From contig NZ_CP006993.1 in NCBI RefSeq assembly GCF_001542815.1, forward strand, positions 53,698 through 117,697: a stretch of 64,000 bases of DNA, written 5' to 3'. The notes under the pieces were generated by a model. It saw only the letters and a list, made by a program, of their open reading frames with translations. It made no database searches and was not told where the DNA came from. The translations under genes and the position numbers were made by a program. This DNA is from Methylobacterium sp. AMS5 (lineage in GTDB: Bacteria > Pseudomonadota > Alphaproteobacteria > Rhizobiales > Beijerinckiaceae). The number at the start of each line of letters is the position of its first letter. The stretch's first letter is position 1. Shown here in pieces: positions 7,052 to 14,635 of the stretch.

Positions 7052-7468
7052 AGACAGACCGCTGCCGGTGCCCCTCAAGCGGTCCGGACGAGACCTCGGG
7101 GCACCGGTCAGCAGCGTCAGCAACAAGCAGGCACAGAGAGAGCCCAGAGGCAGCTGCGCGTCCGGCGCGCTGCGCTTGCAGTGATAGAGATACAGCAGCG
7201 ATCGTGGCGAGGCTACCGGATGCGTGTGGGCGTCCAAGGTGTTCGGGGATCGGTGGACGTAGAGGGAAACGGGCGCCGCGCGGCCGTGTCTATCTGATCC
7301 CTCTCCCAGCTATTCCCCACTCCCCGGCTCTCTATGGGCTCACACACGCTGGCGTCTCTCTAGGGGCTGTCTCTCCCCTCCCCTACGCGCTCCCCACAGA
7401 CGCTCTCTCGCTCGTGTCTCTCTGATGCTGATGCGCTCTATTCGTTGGATGCGTCGCTCGCTTCGCTC

Positions 7469-7488
7469 AGAGCATCACACAGCGCGTT
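7469..7488. repeat. 20-bp dispersed repeat, diverged copy
   Basis: Differs at two bases from 3771-3790 and 43251-43270. TGACGCTCT and ATGCGATTT follow downstream here and at the sbcC copy. Confidence 0.6.
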
Positions 7489-7693
7489 TCGTTCGTTCTG
7501 TGTCTCTCTGACGCTCTCACATGCTTCCCGACGCTCTATGAGCTTCTCATGCGATTTGCCCCTAAGACGCTCTCGATCGGGTCCATGTCTCTCTAGAGCT
7601 GATTGATGGTTTTGGGCTGCGAAATCGGGCTGCTCGGGCTCATGTCCCCTGATGAGACATTTTCCGCAAAATCGCGTTCGCATTGGATTTTGA

Positions 7694-7826
7694 TGGGACA
7701 TCCATAGGACATCCAGGTGACATCCATGGGACATCGGTGAGACATTCGCGGCCCTCGCCCGATAGTTCGCATTGAGGTTCGAGGGGACATGCAGGTGACG
7801 TCCATGGGACATCCATGAGACAGGCC
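7694..7826. repeat. 11-bp iterons in two blocks (5 + 4 units)
   Basis: Five contiguous 11-bp units at 7694-7748 and four at 7783-7826, consensus TGGGACATCCA. An 11-bp period is close to one helical turn, so a protein could bind all units on one DNA face. Iterons of this kind mark plasmid origins and partition sites; the par operon lies about 5 kb away. No replication initiator gene is seen in the window. Confidence 0.8.
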
Positions 7827-7895
7827 TGGCCTCTCCGGACCGTGGCCTGTGTGAGCCTGGACCAGGCTTCCATGGACCGGGTGCTCTACGAAGAA

Positions 7896-7916
7896 GGGGC
7901 GCCCGTGGTGCGCCCC
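7896..7916 (-). terminator. Intrinsic terminator of the 7926-8279 gene
   Basis: 7-bp GGGGCGC/GCGCCCC stem, 7-nt loop, followed on the minus strand by TTCTT. Confidence 0.7.
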
Positions 7917-7925
7917 TGTGTGGTC

Positions 7926-8279
7926 CTAGTCCTCGCTCTCCTTCCGGAGCTGCTCACGGTCGTCGAGATCATCCACGATGTCCCAGACCTTCCCCTCCCA
8001 GTCGTCGTTGTCGTCGGGGAACTCGTTCTCGCCGAGCCTGCGGAACTCTTCGACATGCGCGTTCACGGGATAGTGGAGCTTCCGGAAGGCTCTCTTGAGC
8101 TCCAGCAGCTCCTCCTCGGTGGGTGGCGTGTCTCGATCGAAGTCGATGTCCCTGGTGTCGCCTCCCGAGCCCGAGCCGCCCCGTTCGTAGCCGAAGCGCG
8201 CCGCGATCTCCTCGATGTCGCCGTCGCTGCCCTCGCTGCGCTCGTAGGTGACTTCGAGGCTGTAGTTGATGCTGGTCAT
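7926..8279 (-). CDS. Hypothetical acidic protein, 117 aa
   Basis: Starts at ATG 8277-8279 and ends just before a terminator, so it forms a single-gene unit with a promoter at 8306-8337. The protein is acidic, with a Gly/Ser-rich linker (GGSGSGGD) separating a beta-rich start from a helical Asp/Glu-rich C-terminus. No family recognised. Confidence 0.65.
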   Translation of the reverse strand: MTSINYSLEVTYERSEGSDGDIEEIAARFGYERGGSGSGGDTRDIDFDRDTPPTEEELLELKRAFRKLHYPVNAHVEEFRRLGENEFPDDNDDWEGKVWDIVDDLDDREQLRKESED

Positions 8280-8305
8280 GACGCTCTCGCTCTGTCGATA
8301 GATGC

Positions 8306-8337
8306 ACTATGCGCGAGAGACGTCGGCATGTCGGTTG
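8306..8337 (-). promoter_or_regulatory. CCGACATGCCGA-type promoter
   Basis: On the minus strand ACCGACATGCCGAC ends 10 bp before a -10-like CATAGT (8306-8311). Nearly the same upstream element precedes the genes starting at 10746, 21727 and 26962. Confidence 0.55.
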
Positions 8338-8349
8338 GGAGCTCGCGGC

Positions 8350-8772
8350 TCAATACCAATACCAGTCCGCGGTCTGTGCGGGTCCGGAGAGCGGCGCCGT
8401 GGTCACGCTCTTGGTGTAGATGCAGGTCCGCTCGTAGTAGGCGGGTGGCTGGCCCTTGTAGCGCACGCAGTCGTAGACGCCGGTCCGCTTCTGCACCGTG
8501 ACCACGGTCCCCTTGGGGATGACGACGCAGCGGCGCCCGGCCGTGGCTGGGATGGTCGGTCCTTCCGCGAGCTCGGCGAAGGCACGCCGGCCGCGCGCCT
8601 GCTCCAATGGGTTCTTCTTGTCGAGCACCATCAGCATGATGCGGTCAAAATCCGCGACGCTCTGGCAGGCAGGAAGATCCCGCTTGACCGTGTAGGGGCC
8701 AGGAGCCTCGGTCTCGGCATGGGCAGCCGTGGTGAGGAGCAGGGACGCGAGGATGAGGGCATGTGTCTTCAT
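8350..8772 (-). CDS. Secreted or periplasmic hypothetical protein
   Basis: 140 residues with a clear Sec signal peptide (MKTHALILASLLLTTAAHA, cleavage after AHA). The mature part has four cysteines that could form disulfides and a beta-rich segment around CVVIPKGTVVTVQKRTG, resembling a small SH3-like barrel. It would act outside the cytoplasm. No enzymatic motif is visible. Confidence 0.7.
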   Translation of the reverse strand: MKTHALILASLLLTTAAHAETEAPGPYTVKRDLPACQSVADFDRIMLMVLDKKNPLEQARGRRAFAELAEGPTIPATAGRRCVVIPKGTVVTVQKRTGVYDCVRYKGQPPAYYERTCIYTKSVTTAPLSGPAQTADWYWY

Positions 8773-8805
8773 GCCTTCGCATGTAGCTCGCGATCGTAGG
8801 GCCTG

Positions 8806-9336
8806 TCAGGTGGCGTCGGCGCTTTCGGCGCCCTGCTCCTTCAGCATCACCTGAATGCGCTCCCAGGTGGCCGCGTAGGTCTGTGGCAGCCGGTTCTGGT
8901 ATTGGTAGTGGGCGGCGCGCTTGTAGAGCGGGTGAGCGCGGATCATGGCGTTCCTAGCCATGCTCTCGGTCGTTCGCTTCTCGTAGATGCGGGTCGCGCT
9001 TGGGTCGGTCTGCGGCTTCACGCGACGGATGGCCGGGTAGTGGACGCCCTTCTCCTGGCGTTCGATGTGGAGCGCGCGCCTGGCAGCCGAACGGGCCTCT
9101 TTGCGCTGCCATGGCGTCGGCAGATGGCAGACGCGGAGCTCGACCTCTAGGAGCGTTCGCTGGCGAGCCGAGAGACCGGTGTAGGTGAGCCTCTGCTCGA
9201 TCTCCTTGCGTCGCGCCTCGATCTGCTCGGGCGTGTCGATGTAGGACGCATCGGCGTGGATGCGAGCCGCTTCTTCAGGGGTGAGACTGCGTGTGAGCGT
9301 GCGGCCGTCGGCGCGCGATTGACGCTTGATGGTCAT
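8806..9336 (-). CDS. Hypothetical basic protein, 176 aa
   Basis: Basic and highly helical, with several Arg/Glu-rich helices and a Tyr/Gln-rich stretch near the C-terminus. No signal peptide or membrane segment. The ATG at 9334-9336 is directly preceded by a long hairpin (9339-9381) and has no Shine-Dalgarno sequence, which is unusual here. No family recognised. Confidence 0.6.
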   Translation of the reverse strand: MTIKRQSRADGRTLTRSLTPEEAARIHADASYIDTPEQIEARRKEIEQRLTYTGLSARQRTLLEVELRVCHLPTPWQRKEARSAARRALHIERQEKGVHYPAIRRVKPQTDPSATRIYEKRTTESMARNAMIRAHPLYKRAAHYQYQNRLPQTYAATWERIQVMLKEQGAESADAT

Positions 9337-9338
9337 GG

Positions 9339-9381
9339 CTGGTTCGCGGTATAGGGTCCGAATCCCTACATCGCGAACCAG
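9339..9381 (-). promoter_or_regulatory. Stem-loop abutting a start codon
   Basis: A 10-bp CTGGTTCGCG/CGCGAACCAG stem with an inner TAGGG/CCCTA stem ends 2 nt before the ATG of the 8806-9336 gene. It occupies the ribosome-binding position. It could also end transcription from the gene at 9395-9739. Confidence 0.6.
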
Positions 9382-9394
9382 CGCGCAGGCGAAA

Positions 9395-9739
9395 TCAGTG
9401 CTTGAGACCGCCCAGACCGCGGGCGTGGTCGATCACCTGGTCGACGACGTAGGGGACGTGGCGCGCGTTCAGGGTGAGCAGGCGCTGGGCCTTGCGCAGC
9501 TTCTCCAGCCGGTCCTGGGGCTGCTGGAAGAAGGTCGAGGGCTCGTTGTCCAGGATCTCCTGGGCCGCGGCCTCGGCTAGGTCCGCGACCAGTTGCAGCG
9601 GGTCCAGCTCGTTCTGCGGCCGCAGGCCCTGATTGATGCCGAGCTCCTTGAGGATCTCCTCGCCTTTCATCACGGTGTTCCTTCTCGTCGTCGTCTCGTG
9701 GACGTCGCTGTCGAGAGTGAGGTAGCGGCCCGATGCCAT
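9395..9739 (-). CDS. Hypothetical protein, 114 aa
   Basis: I chose ATG 9739 because it overlaps the previous stop (ATGA) behind a GGGGAGGGG sequence. An alternative ATG at 9670 has an equally good AGAAGGAA site and would give 91 residues beginning MKGEEILKEL. The protein is helical, with a leucine-rich middle and a basic C-terminus. No family recognised. Confidence 0.6.
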   Translation of the reverse strand: MASGRYLTLDSDVHETTTRRNTVMKGEEILKELGINQGLRPQNELDPLQLVADLAEAAAQEILDNEPSTFFQQPQDRLEKLRKAQRLLTLNARHVPYVVDQVIDHARGLGGLKH

Positions 9740-10152
9740 CAACCCCTCCCCTTCAGCGCCTTGGCCTTCCGGCGCGCATGACGGTTGCCGGTCTGGGTTA
9801 AGGGGCGATTGAAGTTCAGGTAGTCGTCCACGATCGTTTGGGTCATCATGGTCTTCCCCTGCCGGCGCCCGTGCTCCAACGTGAGCTTCTCGATCTGCAT
9901 GCGGGTGTTGGCGTCGACCCGGTAGGCGTTCGAGGCGATGTCGTGGGCCACCTGGTCCAGGTGGGCGCGGATCTCGACGGCGATGGTCTGGTCCTCGCAC
10001 TTGATGTCGACGCCAACGCCGGCGCCGCGCATCAGCAGGAAGCGCACATGCTCCTCGGCCTGGGCCTTCACCCGCTCGATCTCGTCGCCGACGACCGTGA
10101 TGTCGGTGTGGCCGTCGAGGATGCGGACGGTGATGTCGGGGCGCTCAGTCAT
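9739..10152 (-). CDS. Hypothetical protein, 137 aa
   Basis: Beta-rich N-terminal half (ITVRILDGHTDITVVGDEIE) and helical, basic C-terminus ending RRKAKALKGRG, suggesting nucleic-acid contact. Starts inside the end of the upstream gene and ends in an ATGA overlap with the next, so it is a middle gene of a four-gene coupled operon (10746 to 9395). No domain recognised. Confidence 0.6.
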   Translation of the reverse strand: MTERPDITVRILDGHTDITVVGDEIERVKAQAEEHVRFLLMRGAGVGVDIKCEDQTIAVEIRAHLDQVAHDIASNAYRVDANTRMQIEKLTLEHGRRQGKTMMTQTIVDDYLNFNRPLTQTGNRHARRKAKALKGRG

Positions 10153-10423
10153 TGGGCATGCGTCCTTGGCTGCGCAGCACCCATTCGATCTGGAGCTCGT
10201 TGCGCAGGCGGGTGAGGTAGGCGAACACGCGGGCGTAGGTCCGCGCCCCGCCGCGGGTCTTGACGTGGACGTGGACGTTGCGGATGCCCTTGGCGAAGAG
10301 ATCCATCAGGGCCTTCTCCGCGGTGATGACCGCGGTCCGCTCGGCGCCGGAGACCTTCAGGGCGCCGTTGGGTGTGGTGAGGACGACGTAGACGTCCTCG
10401 GGGAGCGCGAGGTCGCGGCTCAT
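10145..10423 (-). CDS. Hypothetical protein, 92 aa
   Basis: Start ATG at 10423 overlaps the stop of the upstream gene; the stop lies 8 nt inside the next gene. The sequence alternates strands and helices (VYVVLTTPNGALKVSG, then a helix, then VHVHVKTRGGARTYARVF), a small alpha/beta fold. No family recognised. Confidence 0.6.
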   Translation of the reverse strand: MSRDLALPEDVYVVLTTPNGALKVSGAERTAVITAEKALMDLFAKGIRNVHVHVKTRGGARTYARVFAYLTRLRNELQIEWVLRSQGRMPND

Positions 10424-10746
10424 CGGGATGCCTCGGCGATGAACTCGCAGATCGCCCGTGCGGGATTCGGCAGCTCGGGCTGCATCAGAGCCTCGCGGGC
10501 CTGCTCCATCGCCGCATCGAACTCGGCGATTACATCCTCGGGGATGATGTCGTCGAACGCCTCGGCAACATCGAGCAGCGTCTGGAGCGTGCGCAGGTCG
10601 ATGGTCACGGTGCCCGGCATGAGGCGCACGTAGTCGCTGCCGTCGAGACGCTGGATCGTCTGAGCGATCTGACCGCCCGGAGCATCAGTCTGCTCGATGA
10701 TGCGCTCGCCCGGCAGCATGCGGGTGATGGTGTCTTGGTTCTGCAT
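10420..10746 (-). CDS. Hypothetical protein, 108 aa, first gene of a coupled operon
   Basis: ATG at 10744-10746 is the first start after the promoter at 10780-10811. The product has a beta-rich start, a DYVRLMPGTVTIDLRTLQTL stretch and an acidic helical tail. It is followed by three overlapping genes. Function unknown. Confidence 0.65.
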   Translation of the reverse strand: MQNQDTITRMLPGERIIEQTDAPGGQIAQTIQRLDGSDYVRLMPGTVTIDLRTLQTLLDVAEAFDDIIPEDVIAEFDAAMEQAREALMQPELPNPARAICEFIAEASR

Positions 10747-10779
10747 GTCTCTGCTCGCTGTGTGCTCTGCGATGATTTG

Positions 10780-10811
10780 ACTATCGCAGAGCAAATTCGG
10801 CATGTCGGCTG
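10780..10811 (-). promoter_or_regulatory. CCGACATGCCGA-type promoter
   Basis: GCCGACATGCCGAA ends 10 bp before GATAGT (10780-10785) on the minus strand, as at 8306-8337. Confidence 0.55.
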
Positions 10812-10817
10812 GAACGA

Positions 10818-11408
10818 CTAGGCGGCGTTCGTGCGGTAGTCTTTGACGACTTCCACGACGACGCTGGATTCTGGGGCGCTCGCGGCGATCGTGACGGTCG
10901 TCAGGCCCCAGGCGGTGCTGTCCATCGACATCCAGCTGTTCTGCTCGGCAGTCTTGTTGGGGCTGAACTCGCTGTGGACATGCACGGCGTTGTTCGGCTC
11001 GGCGAGGAATGCAGCGGCGATACGCTCGGCTTCCTCGGAGATCTGGGCGCGCAGGGTCGGCTCGGCGCAGGCGGCGTCTCGCATCTGCTCCTCGCAGTCG
11101 AAGACGATCTTCATGGACGCACGGAACTGCTCTACGGCTTCGGCAGCGGTCTCGAACACGAGGACTGCGGTGATGTCCGGGCCGCAATCGGTGTAGGCGA
11201 ACAGGGTCTTGCCCTGGCTCGCGGCGATCAGCGCGTGCGAGTGCTTGTCGGTCTCGTATTCGTAGTGGGTGTCCGGCAGGTCGGCATCGTCTGGCGCTGT
11301 GTCGCAGGTCAGGACCGGGCCGTTGTTGCTCTCGATCAGCGTCACGACGACGTGATCGTAGTCGATGGTCGAGGCGTCGCTGTGGCTGGTGATGTGTTGG
11401 ATGGTCAT
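10818..11408 (-). CDS. Hypothetical protein, 196 aa
   Basis: Starts at ATG 11406-11408 with a promoter at 11443. The first 80 residues are beta-rich (HVVVTLIESNNGPVLTCDTA); a helical acidic middle (EEAERIAAAFLAEP) and a beta-rich end follow. Single-gene unit. No family recognised. Confidence 0.65.
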   Translation of the reverse strand: MTIQHITSHSDASTIDYDHVVVTLIESNNGPVLTCDTAPDDADLPDTHYEYETDKHSHALIAASQGKTLFAYTDCGPDITAVLVFETAAEAVEQFRASMKIVFDCEEQMRDAACAEPTLRAQISEEAERIAAAFLAEPNNAVHVHSEFSPNKTAEQNSWMSMDSTAWGLTTVTIAASAPESSVVVEVVKDYRTNAA

Positions 11409-11442
11409 CGCGTGCTCTCGCTAAGTCGTTGCTGACATTGCG

Positions 11443-11466
11443 TTTATAGCAATGTCAGCGCTGTCT
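11443..11466 (-). promoter_or_regulatory. Promoter with degenerate operator
   Basis: Minus-strand TATAAA (11443-11448) is preceded by a degenerate palindrome TGTCA-N4-TGTCT (11453-11466). The leader then carries GTCAGCAACG, as in the 27-nt leader elements. Confidence 0.5.
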
Positions 11467-11479
11467 GTGCGCGGGGTCT

Positions 11480-11917
11480 CTAGGCGGCGAGACGGTTCTC
11501 GTCGTGCCACTCGCGCTGCGCGACGCCGAGGTAGAGAACGGCCTTCCGGCAGAGCGGCGAGGCCGCCTGGCAGCTCCGGACGTGGCGCGCGGCGTCGTCG
11601 TCGGAGAGGAAGATCGGCAGGTCGTCCCAGCGCTGAATGATCGGGCCACTCTCCATTGTCTCGAACACGCCCCAGCCGCGCGCCAGCGCCGTCTCCTGGT
11701 CCTCGTTGGTCCAGGTGGGCATCACGTCGTCGATGGGCGTGTCGCCGATCCGCAGCGTGCCGGGGACCACGCAGTCGGCAGGGTTGCCGCTCTCGATCAG
11801 CGGTAGGACCACGGCGACCGCTCGGCTGGCCGGCGCTGGGGAAGTCGCGCCGTTCCTAAACGGGTCGCTGACCTGACCCTCGTAGTCGCGATCGTCCTCG
11901 AACGGAGAGATGCTCAT
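11480..11917 (-). CDS. Hypothetical protein, 145 aa
   Basis: ATG at 11915-11917 lies 4 nt from an operator palindrome that overlaps its ribosome-binding region. The protein is acidic at the N-terminus, with a central helix-turn region (WTNEDQETALARGWGVFETM) and two cysteines near the C-terminus. No family recognised. Confidence 0.6.
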   Translation of the reverse strand: MSISPFEDDRDYEGQVSDPFRNGATSPAPASRAVAVVLPLIESGNPADCVVPGTLRIGDTPIDDVMPTWTNEDQETALARGWGVFETMESGPIIQRWDDLPIFLSDDDAARHVRSCQAASPLCRKAVLYLGVAQREWHDENRLAA

Positions 11918-11921
11918 CTTA

Positions 11922-11935
11922 AGTCACCCGTGACT
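11922..11935 (-). promoter_or_regulatory. Operator palindrome at a ribosome-binding site
   Basis: Exact AGTCA-N4-TGACT, 4 bp upstream of the ATG at 11917. A TATAGT-like -10 lies about 25 bp further upstream. Confidence 0.75.
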
Positions 11936-11981
11936 TACTTGTTTCGACAAAACTATATTTACGATTACTTGTCGGTTAGTC

Positions 11982-12005
11982 GGGTGGGGCTGTGTGGCCC
12001 CACCC
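11982..12005 (-). terminator. Hairpin terminator of the 12014-13630 gene
   Basis: 9-bp GGGTGGGGC/GCCCCACCC stem with a 6-nt loop directly after the stop; no strong T run follows. Confidence 0.6.
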
Positions 12006-12013
12006 TGGCGATG

Positions 12014-13630
12014 CTAGTCCCAGCGGTCGATCCGGTGGATGGACGAGCCGACGTTCGTCGTCACCCGGATCAGCGGCGACGGATGATTGTCGCCCACCCG
12101 CACGCCGTTGGCGCTCTGGTCGTCCTGGTTCTCCAGCGAGCCGTCATTGGAGAACGCCTCGATCGTCGAGCGGATCTCGTGCAGGTCCCCGTGCAGGCAC
12201 GAGGGGAACAGGGCGAGGCCGGAGCTCTTGGAATCGACCGCGCCGCGCAGCAGGAAGATCGCGGTCTTGCTATACTGCGGGTAGGCGTCCTCGCCCGCAT
12301 ACATGGGCGGCAGCAGGCTGATCCCCGGAACCTCGACCCAGGCGCCGACCGGCAGATTCCAGAACTCGGTGGCCTTGCCCCGCGGGTAGACATACCAGGC
12401 GATCGGGTTGCGGGCCTCCTCGCGGTCCCAGAGCAGGATGGGCGGACTGTCGGGCTCGACGGCCGCGGTCAGCCCGATCATCTTCATCATGGTCGCCGTG
12501 AGGACCTCGATCTTGAGGGCGTCGGGCAGCACGGTCCGGGCGAACTTCGACCAAGTGATCGGCGCCGGCGCGCGGGCGACCACATCGAGCGAGGCCATGC
12601 GCTGCGTGCCCTTGGCCTTGAGATGCCCGAACACGCCGCCCGCGGCCGGCGCCACCCGCACGGCCTTCGGCTGCCAGAGCAGCGTCAGATCCTCGATCCG
12701 GGCGTGACGCCGCTTGAGCGAGGGAGCCAGGCCGAGCCGCTCGATCTTCTTCTCCGCGACCGCGATGTTGCCGGTCGTCGGCGCCACCTGGGCGCGCTGG
12801 TAGCGCAGCGGGGCGACCTTGGCGCCGAACTCCCGCTTGAGCTGCTCCACGTCCTTGCCGATCTTGAGGGCATCGAGCAGCGTGCCGAGCATCGTCGAGC
12901 GCGGCTTCGCCCAGCCGGCCGGGGCCATCGCGACCGCCTTCCAGACCACGTTGTTCGCTGCCGCGCCGCGCTTGCCCGCACGGGTCGAGTGGAGCTCGTG
13001 CAGGAACTGGGCGGCGTCCACGAACTTCTCGGACGAGGCGAGCACGTCGGCCTTCAGGAGATTGAGCGCCTGGGCCACGACGTCGGCCTTGTAGTCGATC
13101 AGCCCGTGCGAGAGCGTGCCGTAGTCCTGGCGCTTCTCGGCCATCGCCTCGAACGCCGACTTCGCCCGGTCCATGAAGACCTGCTCGCGATGCGGCTGGA
13201 TGGCGAAGTGGGTGAATCCGCCCGCTTCCGGCGTGCCCCACATGCGCTCCTTGGACAGGAACACGCCCGTCACCCGCGCCTCGCGGACCAGGACCCGCAT
13301 GTGATCAACCGCGGCGAGATAGGTCTCGGGGGCCTGCTGGCTGCCCCAGATCGCCGGGAACTGCCGGCCGTCGTCGGCGATATAGACCAGCCCGCCGAAG
13401 TTGCGGATGAAGGTCTTGCAGCAGTTGCAGGTGTGATACTGCCGCTGCCCGGCCGGCACCTTGGACAGGTAGGTCTCGTAGAGCGCGTCCGTGTCGACGT
13501 CGGTCGTGAACAGGTGCCGCCCGTGCTCCGTGAAGCCGGCGAGGAAATGCTTCTGGAGCGCTCGGACCATCGGGTCGAAGTCTTCGCCCGTGATGTGCGT
13601 GTGATGCTCGTCGGTTCCCGTGATCGTCAT
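12014..13630 (-). CDS. Large conserved-looking hypothetical protein, 538 aa
   Basis: One of the longest minus-strand genes and clearly coding. Around residues 66-75 it carries HTCNCCKTFI, a Cys cluster suggesting metal binding; aromatic-rich alpha/beta segments follow, including WYVYPRGKATEFWNLP and LLRGAVDSKSSGLALFPS near the C-terminus. No membrane segment. I do not recognise the family. It has its own operator and -10 (13636-13674) and a terminator, so it is transcribed alone. Confidence 0.75.
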   Translation of the reverse strand: MTITGTDEHHTHITGEDFDPMVRALQKHFLAGFTEHGRHLFTTDVDTDALYETYLSKVPAGQRQYHTCNCCKTFIRNFGGLVYIADDGRQFPAIWGSQQAPETYLAAVDHMRVLVREARVTGVFLSKERMWGTPEAGGFTHFAIQPHREQVFMDRAKSAFEAMAEKRQDYGTLSHGLIDYKADVVAQALNLLKADVLASSEKFVDAAQFLHELHSTRAGKRGAAANNVVWKAVAMAPAGWAKPRSTMLGTLLDALKIGKDVEQLKREFGAKVAPLRYQRAQVAPTTGNIAVAEKKIERLGLAPSLKRRHARIEDLTLLWQPKAVRVAPAAGGVFGHLKAKGTQRMASLDVVARAPAPITWSKFARTVLPDALKIEVLTATMMKMIGLTAAVEPDSPPILLWDREEARNPIAWYVYPRGKATEFWNLPVGAWVEVPGISLLPPMYAGEDAYPQYSKTAIFLLRGAVDSKSSGLALFPSCLHGDLHEIRSTIEAFSNDGSLENQDDQSANGVRVGDNHPSPLIRVTTNVGSSIHRIDRWD

Positions 13631-13635
13631 GTGTA

Positions 13636-13674
13636 AGTCACCTGTGACTGACTGTTGTTGACAAGATTATATTG
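13636..13674 (-). promoter_or_regulatory. Promoter (TATAAT) with downstream operator
   Basis: Exact AGTCA-N4-TGACT at 13636-13649, 5 bp upstream of the ATG at 13630. A perfect TATAAT -10 lies at about 13666-13671 on the minus strand. Confidence 0.75.
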
Positions 13675-13690
13675 ACGAAATCGCGTCGGC

Positions 13691-13882
13691 TTATCTTCTG
13701 GAAGCTTTCGGGCGACGACGGCGAGATCTGTCGCGCTGGGTCCAATCCTTGTCCCGGACCCAGTGCTTGCGCGGCCGGGCGCCGACGAAGATCGGCAGGT
13801 AGAGCGGCTCGATCGGGTTGACCAGGCGGATCACGTTGCGGAAGCTGCGAGCCCAGCCCGCCCGGTTGCGGTCGAGGCTCAT
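13691..13882 (-). CDS. Small basic protein, 63 aa
   Basis: ATG at 13880-13882 overlaps the preceding stop (ATGA). The last 25 residues are strongly basic (TQRDRSRRRRPKASRR), suggesting nucleic-acid binding. Last gene of the six-gene coupled operon that begins at 15081. Confidence 0.55.
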   Translation of the reverse strand: MSLDRNRAGWARSFRNVIRLVNPIEPLYLPIFVGARPRKHWVRDKDWTQRDRSRRRRPKASRR

Positions 13883-14187
13883 CTGGGGAAGGGCGGCTTG
13901 TCGTTCGGGTCCGTGACCTCGACGCAGATCACCTTGCCCTCGTCGCGCTGGGACCAGCGGTTGATCTCCCGAGCGCACGTCCCGCAGTAGTAGGCGCGGG
14001 TCGACGTGTTGAACCAGTTCTCGCCCTTGATGACCCGCTGGCATCGGGTGACGTTGCAGTTGCCGTCGAAGATGCCCTTGAGGATCGCCTTCTCGCGAGC
14101 CTCGGCGCCCTCACGAATCATGCTGACGGCCGCGGGCGGCAGCGGGTTGCGCAGACGGCGCTGCAGGTTCTTGGCGTAAGCGCCCAT
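13879..14187 (-). CDS. Zinc-ribbon-like hypothetical protein, 102 aa
   Basis: The start at 14187 overlaps the upstream stop. Four cysteines in the order CNVTRC then YCGTC form a plausible zinc-binding pair, with an aromatic ENWFNTSTRAYYCGTC segment typical of small zinc ribbons. Basic, helical N-terminus. Possibly nucleic-acid binding; family not recognised. Confidence 0.6.
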   Translation of the reverse strand: MGAYAKNLQRRLRNPLPPAAVSMIREGAEAREKAILKGIFDGNCNVTRCQRVIKGENWFNTSTRAYYCGTCAREINRWSQRDEGKVICVEVTDPNDKPPFPR

Positions 14188-14429
14188 CAGTCCCTCTCGT
14201 GTGGCTGGAGTTCGTCGTAGAGGTCGCACCAGTCCTGCCCGTTGGGGCCACGGGTGCCGCGGGTGTTCTGCATGACCTCGCTCTGATGCAGCGCGAGATC
14301 AGCGACGCTGCGAAAGCGGCGCGCGTGACGCCGATCCCGATCGTGAATGACATGCGCTGCGGCGAAGGTGATGACGGCGCCGGCCAGGGCGCCGAGCACG
14401 CCGCCGAGGGTGAGCCAGTAGGTCTCCAT
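14187..14429 (-). CDS. Small single-pass membrane protein, 80 aa
   Basis: Residues 5-27 (WLTLGGVLGALAGAVITFAA) form one N-terminal transmembrane helix, followed by a basic cytoplasmic-type stretch (RDRRHARRFR). ATG 14429 is preferred over the in-frame GTG just before it because it gives the ATGA overlap with the upstream gene. Function unknown. Confidence 0.6.
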   Translation of the reverse strand: METYWLTLGGVLGALAGAVITFAAAHVIHDRDRRHARRFRSVADLALHQSEVMQNTRGTRGPNGQDWCDLYDELQPHERD

Positions 14430-14635
14430 CACTCGTCCTCGAACAGATCGGCATCGGTCACGAGGCAGTCGGTGCCGCTGCCGATCGCGAAGAGGCCGTC
14501 GGACGCCTCCTTCAGCAGGTGGCGCTTGCGCGCGTCGGGCTCGGTCGCGACCATCTTCGCGATGGTGTCGCCCGCGAGGGTCGCCGCTTCCGCCGCAATG
14601 ACGGCGAGCGAGGGCGTGTAGTAGGAGCGGCTCAT
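14429..14635 (-). CDS. Hypothetical protein, 68 aa
   Basis: ATG at 14633-14635 overlaps the preceding stop. Predicted two-helix protein with an acidic DADLFEDE C-terminus. No family recognised; supported by coupling to both neighbours. Confidence 0.55.
   Translation of the reverse strand: MSRSYYTPSLAVIAAEAATLAGDTIAKMVATEPDARKRHLLKEASDGLFAIGSGTDCLVTDADLFEDE

Larger units (their letters stand above)
6679..7690. other. Gene-poor tract between 5727-6635 and 7926-8279
   Basis: About 1 kb without a convincing gene. It holds CCATGG sites near 6794, 6842 and 6970, a 22-bp inverted repeat, the third 35-bp repeat, and from about 7430 a GCGTC-rich stretch resembling the GG/CC-poor patches. Open frames here lack start-site support. 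Confidence 0.55.

Noticed and set aside
7438..7812. Minus-strand frame of 124 codons spanning the iterons
   Set aside because: Half of it is translated from the 11-bp repeats, and it has no ribosome-binding site. Its C-terminal part does resemble an sbcC segment, so a decayed fragment is possible.
7694..7826. CRISPR array
   Set aside because: Units are 11 bp and contiguous, without spacers, and no cas gene is nearby.
11930..13636. Long plus-strand open frame opposite the 538-aa gene
   Set aside because: In GC-rich genes the antisense frame often stays open. The product is low-complexity Arg/Leu/Gly-rich, has no good start, and the minus-strand gene has promoter, operator and terminator.
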